Below are positions 1 through 5,545 of a stretch of 9,303 nt of DNA, piece by piece; within the stretch, counting starts at the first letter, position 1; each line of letters starts with the position of its first letter. Under the pieces are notes generated by a model. It was not told where the DNA came from and made no database searches. It saw only the letters and a list, made by a program, of their open reading frames with translations. A program made the position numbers and the translations under genes. The DNA is from JBELHO01 sp042091375 (lineage in GTDB: Bacteria > Pseudomonadota > Gammaproteobacteria > Enterobacterales > Alteromonadaceae), in the NCBI GenBank assembly GCA_042091375.1, contig JBELHO010000084.1:1-9303 (forward strand). Reading direction: 5' to 3'.

Positions 1-74
1 GAAAATTTTACATAAATTGCACAAATGTTTAGTTATTTGTGGTATCGCTGTCAGCTGTTAATTTTCGCCGACAA

Positions 75-83
75 AAGGAGGTG
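75..83 (+). promoter_or_regulatory. Strong Shine-Dalgarno site of the prepilin gene
   Basis: The sequence AAGGAGGTG is a near-perfect anti-16S match, nine bases before the ATG at 93. It fixes the start of the prepilin and rules out the in-frame GTG at 39. Such a strong site fits a protein made in high amounts, as major pilins are. Confidence 0.8.
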
Positions 84-92
84 TTTGCTTTG

Positions 93-608
93 ATGTCCTC
101 AACAAAAAAACAGGGATTTACTCTAGTTGAGCTGGTTATTGTGATTGTCATTTTAGGTATTTTGGCGGTAACCGCCCTACCAAAATTTATTAACATAAGC
201 AGTAATGCCAATGAGGCGGTTCTGAGGGCTATGGGTGGTGCAATCATGTCGGCTGCTAATATGGTATATACCAAAGCTGGTATACAAGATGTCAGAGATG
301 AAGAGGTTGGGCAAGTCGACTTAAAAGGGGATGGCATTACAGATATTGAAACCCGATATGGATATCCAAGTGGATCCCGTGATAATGGTGTGTCAAAAGC
401 AATGGATAGTAGCTTTGTCAGCGAAACCTTGTGGTCAACTGACTATAATAGAACTAAGTTTTACGTCAGCTTAGCTTCGTTTTTTTGGACATCAGGAGAG
501 TATGTTAATCAGGTGCCAATTGTCGCAACCAATTGTTATTTGATATACAACAGGGCGGCTACTGCAGGGGAATCTGCCACTATTGACTACTTCACCTCGG
601 GTTGCTAA
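93..608 (+). CDS. MSHA-like type IV prepilin
   Basis: This is a 171-residue class IVa prepilin. The product would be cleaved and N-methylated by prepilin peptidase, then assembled into a surface pilus of the mannose-sensitive haemagglutinin (MSHA) type. The leader is short (residues 1-8, ending Gln-Gly), mature Phe is residue 9, and the conserved +5 Glu is Glu13. It is followed by a hydrophobic alpha1 helix (about 11-29) ending in an AVTALPKFI stretch typical of MshA pilins. Cys148 and the final residue Cys171 could close the usual C-terminal disulfide (D) loop. A VDLKGDGITDIETRYGYP segment (76-92) also resembles MshA. I chose ATG at 93 because an almost perfect ribosome binding site ends ten bases upstream. 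An upstream in-frame GTG at 39 would add 18 residues and spoil the short leader. No other pilus assembly genes are visible, so this may be an isolated paralogue or lie beside an msh cluster outside the window. It could equally be a minor pilin. Confidence 0.88.
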   Translation: MSSTKKQGFTLVELVIVIVILGILAVTALPKFINISSNANEAVLRAMGGAIMSAANMVYTKAGIQDVRDEEVGQVDLKGDGITDIETRYGYPSGSRDNGVSKAMDSSFVSETLWSTDYNRTKFYVSLASFFWTSGEYVNQVPIVATNCYLIYNRAATAGESATIDYFTSGC

Positions 609-713
609 TGCCTTAAACATTTTTTTGTACTGTTGTATTTGCAATGATAAAAAGACAAAGCATCAGTGATTCCGTTAAGCTATCAACTACCATATTAGAA
701 GGACAACTAAACC

Positions 714-1397
714 ATGCTAATTCTGTCACCACATCAGTGCCGTGTCATTGGGGTGCTTTTAGAAAAACAAGTGACTACTCCCGACCAATATCCTTTATCG
801 TTAAATGCCCTAGTCACTGGTTGCAACCAAAAAAGTAATCGTCATCCTGTGTATGCTTGGTCGGCAGTTGAAGTGCAACAACTCGTCGATCAACTCATTG
901 CCTTAAAATGCATCCAACGACAAGAAGATAAACAGGGCAGAGTGCATAAGTATCAGCACCGATTTTGTAATTCACCTTTTGGTGACTTGCAACTCAGTGA
1001 GCAGCAACAGGCGCTATTGTGCTTATTATTTTTAAGGGGCGCACAAACTGCGGGTGAATTGAAAACACGCAGCCAGCGTTTAGCTGAATTCCCTCAGGTG
1101 GGAGAGGTAGAAATGGTGCTGCAACAGCTTGCCGATTTTAAAGGTGAGTGCTTAGTGGAAAAGTTACCTCGTGAGGCTGGTAAACGAGAATGCAGGTATA
1201 GGCATTTATTTATACAAGAGACTGCAACGCAGAGCGATGCCGGTGCTGTGCAACACAACAACACGGATCAGGCAGCTGAACAGCAAGCGAGTTTGCAAAA
1301 CCGTGTAGAGCAACTTGAACGACAAATTGAGAACCTTGATCAACGCCTTGAAAAGTTTAACGCATTACTTAATGAGTCAGACACAAACCAAGCCTAA
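714..1397 (+). CDS. yceH: YceH/UPF0502 (DUF480) family protein
   Basis: The product is 227 residues, close to the roughly 215 of Escherichia coli YceH, and is recognisable along most of its length. The N-terminal part has the family signature RVIGVLLEKQVTTPDQYPLS (10-29), followed by ALVTGCNQKSNR (32-43), HRFCNSPFGDL (82-92), LRGAQTAGELKTRS (107-120) and REAGKRECRYRHLF (153-166). Members fold as two winged-helix-like domains, but no biochemical function is established to my knowledge. The C-terminus has a Gln-rich linker (about 168-191) and then a heptad-like coiled coil (about 192-222, rich in Leu, Glu, Gln and Arg), suggesting oligomerisation. The ATG at 714 has AGAAGGA at 697-703 at normal spacing. 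The gene lies 105 bases after the prepilin on the same strand, with no clear terminator between them. Functional linkage is not evident. Confidence 0.93.
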   Translation: MLILSPHQCRVIGVLLEKQVTTPDQYPLSLNALVTGCNQKSNRHPVYAWSAVEVQQLVDQLIALKCIQRQEDKQGRVHKYQHRFCNSPFGDLQLSEQQQALLCLLFLRGAQTAGELKTRSQRLAEFPQVGEVEMVLQQLADFKGECLVEKLPREAGKRECRYRHLFIQETATQSDAGAVQHNNTDQAAEQQASLQNRVEQLERQIENLDQRLEKFNALLNESDTNQA

Positions 1398-1443
1398 AAA
1401 TATCTTAAGGTAAACACTTCTATTGGCAGAGCTATTTTAATTG

Positions 1444-1457
1444 ATTAACCAGTTAAT
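1444..1457. repeat. 14-bp near-palindrome upstream of the Pmp3 gene
   Basis: ATTAAC and GTTAAT form a perfect 6-bp inverted repeat around a 2-base CA centre. It sits about 110 bases before the Pmp3 start and just upstream of an AT-rich, -10-like stretch (1481-1490). It could be an operator half-site pair, but AT-rich palindromes of this size arise easily by chance. No regulator can be named. Confidence 0.25.
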
Positions 1458-1492
1458 GGGGTAAATTTGTATTTTTGTGCTAATAATTAAAC

Positions 1493-1531
1493 TGGTACAA
1501 ACTCATTGTTCAGTACCATCATGTTTTTTTT
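1493..1531 (+). terminator. Hairpin plus T8 tract, terminator-like or leader element
   Basis: TGGTAC (1493-1498) pairs with GTACCA (1513-1518). An inner AAC/GTT pairing around a TCATT loop can continue the stem. A run of eight T bases follows at 1524-1531. This could end transcription from yceH, 96 bases upstream. Because it also precedes the Pmp3 gene by only 36 bases, it could instead act in that gene's leader. The stem has low GC content and five bases separate it from the T run, so it is a weak terminator by usual rules. Confidence 0.35.
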
Positions 1532-1566
1532 GTAACAATAACTACAACCAAAATTAGGAAGCCAAC

Positions 1567-1728
1567 ATGAATCAATTAGTCCATATTATTATCGCTATAT
1601 TATTGCCACCTGTTGCGGTGTTTTTAAAATCTGGAGCAGATAAAGATTTACTGATCAACATTATTTTGTGCTTTTTCTTTTTTATTCCCGGGATTTTACA
1701 TGCCGTTTGGTTGATCACCAAATCATGA
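1567..1728 (+). CDS. Pmp3/YqaE-family small membrane peptide (UPF0057)
   Basis: This is a 53-residue protein made almost entirely of two membrane segments. It has the Pmp3 family pattern: HIIIAILLPPVAVFLKSG (6-23), with the conserved LLPP, then a short charged turn (Asp25, Lys26, Asp27). The second helix (about 28-50) contains the signature IPGILHAVW (40-48). Family members include yeast Pmp3, plant RCI2 and bacterial YqaE. They sit in the cytoplasmic membrane and are associated with salt, cold and membrane-potential stress, though their mechanism is not settled. The ATG at 1567 has AGGA at 1556-1559, seven bases upstream. It is the last gene before a strand switch and appears monocistronic. 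The phenylalanine run at 36-39 is longer than in the homologues I remember. An inverted repeat (1711-1717 with 1726-1732) overlaps its stop codon. Confidence 0.88.
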   Translation: MNQLVHIIIAILLPPVAVFLKSGADKDLLINIILCFFFFIPGILHAVWLITKS

Positions 1729-1795
1729 TCAATTAGCACAAATCATTTGCCGAGTAAAACACTGGCGAAATCCCCTGAGCTTACAGTAATTTAAT

Positions 1796-1841
1796 GCTTT
1801 GCTATTACACCTAAAGCTTGTGATTGATGTAATAGCAAGGC
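1796..1841. terminator. Hairpin between convergent genes, possible bidirectional terminator
   Basis: A 14-base arm at 1796-1809 pairs with 1828-1841. All pairs are Watson-Crick except one G-T wobble, around an 18-base loop. It lies between the Pmp3 gene (+), ending at 1728, and the EAL gene (-), ending at 1881, where a shared terminator would be expected. Neither side has a strong T run, only AT-rich flanks, so intrinsic termination is uncertain. Confidence 0.4.
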
Positions 1842-1880
1842 TTGATTTAAGTTAATATTGATTGTGTCTATAACCAGTTA

Positions 1881-3389
1881 TCAGCTTTCTCGTTGTTGTA
1901 ACCATGTTAAAAACTGCTTTTTCGCCATGGGTTTGGCATAAACATAGCCCTGAATAGCAAATACATTGCGCTCAGCTAAGTAGTCAACTTGTGATTGATG
2001 CTCAACCCCTTCGGCGATAGTGTGCAGTTTCGACGATTCTGCAAAAGAAATAATTGCCTCTAGTACTGATCCCTTAACATCATTGGCATCAATAGTATCA
2101 ACAAACATTTTATCAATTTTTAAGGTGTTCACGCCTAGCTCTTGAACATAAGAAAATCCGCCGTAGCCAGTGCCTGCATCATCTAACTTAAGATCGATAC
2201 CATAGTCAAAAAATTTGTCTAACTGCTGACGAGCGGTATGCAAATCGTCTATTTGTAATCGCTCGGTAATTTCAAGCGAAATATGCTTGGCTGATAATTG
2301 ATTGTCTTCCATAGCTTGGGTTAACAGCTTAAAAAACCTGTCATCTTCAATGTGTTTAGGCACAATGTTAATGCTGACAAAGCGATCGGTTTTATGCCAA
2401 CCAAAAAGCACAACATCTTTAACCACTTTTTCGACTAATTGCTGAGTAATGTCAATGATTAAGCCACTATCTTCGGCAAAGGGAATAAATTGGTTGGGAG
2501 GCACTATTGTACCATCGCGTTTGCGCCAGCGAACCAGCACTTCTGCGCCTAACACTTGTTGGCTTTGGCTGTCGATAATGGGTTGATAAAAGGGGACAAA
2601 CTCAGAGAATTTTAGGGCGTCTTCAATAACTCTAGTGAATGATTGGCGTTTACTCAATAATTTATAGCATAACAAACTTAATATCAGCGCGATCAACAGC
2701 GCTAAAATACTGGCAGTTAACCAGCTTTGATCGTGATAGCCTTTGAAGAACTCTTCGCTGGCACTTAAGGTTAATTCAACCTGCATAGCGCCTTCGTTTT
2801 GACTTGAGGTCAAGCTAATATAGCTAGGCTCGGCAAAAGGCTTACCGGTAAATACTACATCGGGTTGGCCGGCAATTTTGATTTCATAAGTTAAACAGTC
2901 TGTGCAGGTTTGCGCGGAAATATGATTTAGTTGAAAAGGGTTTAAATCGGCAAAATATCGGCTATCACCATGGGATCGCACCAGCAATAAATCATGACGA
3001 TCTTTGCCATGGGTGGCTGACGCCAATTGATAATCATCACCCAATTGATGATAGTTGAAGTCTGATAATGCTATGGTTGCTGTGGTATTAGCGCAATATT
3101 CTTGTTCATTGTGGATCACCCCCAGTAATCTTATGGCTGGTTGCTCGAAGGCTTGCTCAATAAGGTATGCCGATGTCTGTTCATTGCATTTAAAATCTTC
3201 AGGATCGGGTAATTCCGATAAAATTTTGCGACTTGATAGCAAAGCGTGATGAAATTCAAATAATAGCTGTTTGGTGTCTTTTTCTAATGCTTGTATCGCA
3301 TAAAAATGATTAAAGCTACTCACCGAGGCAAGACACAGAATAAAGCTAATAATAAAAACGGCAATGGAACTATTTCGAATACTCATCAT
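1881..3389 (-). CDS. Membrane c-di-GMP phosphodiesterase with periplasmic sensor (CSS-motif-like) and EAL domain
   Basis: The product is 502 residues. Membrane helices at about 7-27 and 223-245 bracket a periplasmic domain of about 195 residues. A cytoplasmic EAL domain follows (about 253-497), which hydrolyses cyclic di-GMP to pGpG. The catalytic set looks complete: Glu283 in the variant AEVLVRW, Asn341 (SINIVP), Glu373 and Glu376 (LEITE), Asp403-Asp404 in KLDDAGTGYG, Lys424 (LKIDK), Glu460 and Glu463 (AEGVE), and Gln480 (QGYVYAKP). No GGDEF domain is present. The layout matches CSS-motif EAL proteins such as enterobacterial PdeC, where two periplasmic cysteines control activity. Here Cys68 and Cys99 are candidates, but Cys68 is followed by Asn-Glu, not Ser-Ser. 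An additional CxxC (Cys162, Cys165) is present. The start has two consecutive ATGs with only a weak ribosome site. The likely effect is lowered c-di-GMP and so less adhesion and biofilm; the signal sensed is unknown. Confidence 0.92.
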   Translation of the reverse strand: MMSIRNSSIAVFIISFILCLASVSSFNHFYAIQALEKDTKQLLFEFHHALLSSRKILSELPDPEDFKCNEQTSAYLIEQAFEQPAIRLLGVIHNEQEYCANTTATIALSDFNYHQLGDDYQLASATHGKDRHDLLLVRSHGDSRYFADLNPFQLNHISAQTCTDCLTYEIKIAGQPDVVFTGKPFAEPSYISLTSSQNEGAMQVELTLSASEEFFKGYHDQSWLTASILALLIALILSLLCYKLLSKRQSFTRVIEDALKFSEFVPFYQPIIDSQSQQVLGAEVLVRWRKRDGTIVPPNQFIPFAEDSGLIIDITQQLVEKVVKDVVLFGWHKTDRFVSINIVPKHIEDDRFFKLLTQAMEDNQLSAKHISLEITERLQIDDLHTARQQLDKFFDYGIDLKLDDAGTGYGGFSYVQELGVNTLKIDKMFVDTIDANDVKGSVLEAIISFAESSKLHTIAEGVEHQSQVDYLAERNVFAIQGYVYAKPMAKKQFLTWLQQRES

Positions 3390-3431
3390 ACAGAAAACTC
3401 ACAGGTGATAAAAAATGTTTTGCACCTTTAA

Positions 3432-3460
3432 ATAGTAAACCTTGGCTCAAAATTAGGCAA
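3432..3460 (-). promoter_or_regulatory. Candidate sigma-70 promoter of the EAL gene
   Basis: Read on the minus strand, TTGCCT (plus 3455-3460) and TACTAT (plus 3432-3437) are separated by exactly 17 bases. Each matches four of six consensus positions. Transcription would begin near 3425, giving a leader of about 35 bases. A small inverted repeat (AGGCA at 3455-3459 with TGCCT at 3468-3472) overlaps the -35 element and could be an operator or a weak terminator for the upstream SDR gene. Confidence 0.3.
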
Positions 3461-3511
3461 ATAACAATGCCTTATGATTTGATATAGCGAATTTTTTGTT
3501 GCTGTATAGTA

Positions 3512-4270
3512 TCAAAAACGGTGGATTTTTTCCGACTCAACCACACTGATCCCAACTTTTCCTGACTGGGCATATGACAGCATCGCCTCAGCAACCTTTG
3601 CGGCGGCAATTATTTGATACCTTTTGGGAATGATTACAGCAAATATTGACATTAATCTGCTGCTGATCTGCTCTCCTAAACGAAACTCTTGGCGATCGCC
3701 TGACAACATTGATGGCCGCACAATGATCAGCTGTTGATAACCAATAGTCTGCAAATCTGCCTCGATCAGACCTTTGACCTTGTTGTAAAAAATGAGCGAA
3801 TTTTTATTGGCAGCAACCGCAGTTACAATGGCAAATACAGTTGCGCCAAGACGGTGAAAGTGTTTTGCCAAGACCAAGGGGTAATGGTGGTCAACCCGAT
3901 AAAAGGCCTGTTTGCTGCCAGCTTTTTTGATGGTGGTACCTAAAGTACAATAAATATCATCAATTTTATGGTTACTATCAAGGCTGTGTTTTTGTTGAAT
4001 TGCTGGCCATTGCAATAATTGTTGTTCAATGTTGTCAAAGTCGATGATCCACTCTATTAACTTTTCATGACGAATAGCTAATGGCGACCGCGCCAATACC
4101 ACCACTTTAGTGTAGACAGGCGAAGACAAAAGTAAGGTAAGTAATTGCTTACCCACTAAGCCGCTAGCACCAATGATCAAGGCGGTCTTTGTTGTACCAT
4201 TTTTTGCTGTGCAATGATCAACATTGGGATTAGCATGGACATGGACAGGGTGCTTTTCAGTTTGGCTCAT
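3512..4270 (-). CDS. TIP30/HTATIP2-like NAD(P)-binding protein, atypical SDR
   Basis: This is a 252-residue Rossmann-fold protein. After a polar N-terminal extension (about 1-27), the nucleotide-binding strand and loop read ALIIGASGLVGKQLL (30-44), with the GxxGxxG glycines at 34, 37 and 40. A second strand follows with VVVLARSP (56-63), where the Arg could favour NADP(H). Family-typical segments are YCTLGTTIKKAGSKQAFYRVD (107-127) and RPSMLSGDRQEFRLGE (185-200). A YxxxK pair is at Tyr162 and Lys166. These features match bacterial relatives of human TIP30, often annotated as NAD-dependent epimerase or oxidoreductase. The substrate is unknown. The ATG ending at 4270 has AAAGG on the minus strand at plus 4278-4282. 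The EAL gene follows downstream after 122 bases on the same strand, so they could be co-transcribed, though the EAL gene has its own candidate promoter. Confidence 0.88.
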   Translation of the reverse strand: MSQTEKHPVHVHANPNVDHCTAKNGTTKTALIIGASGLVGKQLLTLLLSSPVYTKVVVLARSPLAIRHEKLIEWIIDFDNIEQQLLQWPAIQQKHSLDSNHKIDDIYCTLGTTIKKAGSKQAFYRVDHHYPLVLAKHFHRLGATVFAIVTAVAANKNSLIFYNKVKGLIEADLQTIGYQQLIIVRPSMLSGDRQEFRLGEQISSRLMSIFAVIIPKRYQIIAAAKVAEAMLSYAQSGKVGISVVESEKIHRF

Positions 4271-4468
4271 TAGTTAACCTTTTCTATGGCAGATCAGTTA
4301 TTTACTTGTTCTGTGACAAGTGCTTTGCATTGTAGCCTGTCATATTGAGCAATGTCATCACCTGTGAAATTTTGTTGATATTAGTCAGGTCAATTAATGG
4401 GTGATCGTATGGTCTAAATCATCATAGCCATAAAATCCAATGCTCTGTTGTAAAAACACAGCTAAACA

Positions 4469-4497
4469 AACACAGACTTTATTAAAAAACCTATAGT
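4469..4497 (+). promoter_or_regulatory. Candidate promoter of the peroxiredoxin-like gene
   Basis: A good -10 box, TATAGT (4492-4497, five of six matches), has only a weak -35 (AACACA at 4469-4474) at 17-base spacing. Transcription from it would give a leader of about 20 bases, with the modest ribosome site GGGAAAA (4514-4520) upstream of the ATG at 4524. The 253-base region between the divergent SDR and peroxiredoxin-like genes shows no other element I can support. Confidence 0.3.
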
Positions 4498-4523
4498 TAC
4501 TCACTAAACCAATGGGAAAATGA

Positions 4524-5285
4524 ATGAAAATTTTAACAGGGGCATGTTCAGCCATCAGCGCATTAATATTATCAACTCTATTCACCTTTAGTAGCGAAAT
4601 TGTTGCTCAAACGAATAATGATAACTCAAATAACAATGGACAAAATGTAGATTCTGACACCGAAGTTAAGCCACAAGCAAAAATAAGAACCACATGGACT
4701 GAACAAGATCGGGCCATAGTCAAAGCAGCCAATGAGAAATTAGCTATTGATATGCCCGATCCGGGTTTAAAAGAGGGTAATATAGCCCCTAATTTTAAGT
4801 TGAAAAACGCCTTTGGTCAGACTGTAGAGCTCAAGCAAGCTTTAGCCAAGGGCCCTGTGGTATTGATTTTCTATCGCGGTGCTTGGTGCCCCTATTGCAA
4901 TCTACATTTACAAGCCTTGCAGCAGCATGGCGATGCGTTTGCAAAATACGGTGCGCAAGTGATTGCTATCTCTCCTCAACTACCCGATAAATCAGCAGCG
5001 CAAGTCAAAGAGCAAGGCTTTGCCTTTGAGATCCTCAGTGATACTTCATCAAAAGTTATGCAAGACTATCAGCTGTACTTTGAGTTACCCAAAGACCTCT
5101 TGAGGGTCTATAAAGAGCACGGTTTAGATATTGAAAAGTTCAATGGTTCAGGCCGCAGCGGTTTGCCAACACCGGGGGCATTTATTATAGATCAACAAGG
5201 CATTATTCGAGCCATGCAAGCTGAAGTTGATTACACAACGCGGATGTCTGCTGAGGACATTTTGACGGCTTTAGCGACTTTATAA
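4524..5285 (+). CDS. Exported peroxiredoxin-like protein (AhpC/TSA, thioredoxin fold)
   Basis: The protein is 253 residues. It opens with a Sec-type signal peptide (Lys2, hydrophobic core about 10-23, likely cut after Ala28 in IVA-QT), so it should act in the periplasm. A low-complexity Asn/Asp-rich linker (about 29-47) follows, then a short helical segment. The thioredoxin-fold peroxiredoxin-like domain begins at about 84 (GNIAPNFKLKNAFGQTVEL). The active-site region is VVLIFYRGAWCPYCNLHLQAL (112-132), with Cys122 and Cys125 in a CPYC motif. A conserved proline lies in GLPTPGAFIID (213-223). This form is typical of the peroxiredoxin-like group annotated as AhpC/TSA. Classical two-cysteine peroxiredoxins instead have a single peroxidatic Cys in a PxxxTxxC motif. 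It probably reduces peroxides or exchanges disulfides; which of these cannot be told from sequence. The gene appears monocistronic and is divergent from the SDR gene. Confidence 0.88.
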   Translation: MKILTGACSAISALILSTLFTFSSEIVAQTNNDNSNNNGQNVDSDTEVKPQAKIRTTWTEQDRAIVKAANEKLAIDMPDPGLKEGNIAPNFKLKNAFGQTVELKQALAKGPVVLIFYRGAWCPYCNLHLQALQQHGDAFAKYGAQVIAISPQLPDKSAAQVKEQGFAFEILSDTSSKVMQDYQLYFELPKDLLRVYKEHGLDIEKFNGSGRSGLPTPGAFIIDQQGIIRAMQAEVDYTTRMSAEDILTALATL

Positions 5286-5545
5286 GATGTGATCTGATCA
5301 GCACCTTCGCGGTTAACAGCAGTTTAAGTCGCAACTAGAGAGCAAAACAAAGCTAAAGCCCGTTAAACCAACATATTGACTGCGCTTAAATTTATGGTTT
5401 GGCGAGGTGTTAAAATTGCATTTTAGTACTATAGTATTGTTTTAGTTAACCTTTGCTGTGCGCCTGTTATGCCATTCTACTGACTGAGAGGTGCATGTCA
5501 TAGGCGATTTATTGTTATTTATGGCTTTTATAAGGAAGCATTGAG
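5286..5545. other. Gene-free gap before the amidohydrolase gene
   Basis: This 260-base stretch holds no coding region I can support on either strand. It should contain the amidohydrolase promoter, but the best -35-like boxes (TTGACT at 5376, TTGCAT at 5416) have no -10 partner at acceptable spacing. A perfect 10-bp palindrome, TACTATAGTA, lies at 5427-5436. The ribosome binding site is at its 3' end (5532-5538). Confidence 0.5.

Noticed and set aside
39..60. Possible sigma-54 promoter before the prepilin
   Set aside because: The GG and GC elements near 41-55 are 11 bases apart, not the required 10, and the flanking consensus is poor.
39..92. In-frame GTG at 39 as the prepilin start
   Set aside because: It would add 18 residues ahead of the prepilin leader and has no ribosome site, whereas ATG at 93 has a near-perfect one.
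29..337. Open frame on the minus strand opposite the prepilin
   Set aside because: It lies antisense to a well-supported gene, has no recognisable motif and no ribosome site.
644..838. Open frame (+) overlapping the start of yceH
   Set aside because: It is out of frame with the strongly conserved YceH sequence and has no family features.
4524..4547. Lipobox at Cys8 of the peroxiredoxin-like protein
   Set aside because: The residues before Cys8 are Thr-Gly-Ala with no preceding hydrophobic core; the core follows the Cys, so an ordinary signal peptide cut near Ala28 fits better.
4394..4585. Minus-strand frame across the start of the peroxiredoxin-like gene
   Set aside because: It overlaps the signal peptide region antisense and has no motif or ribosome site.
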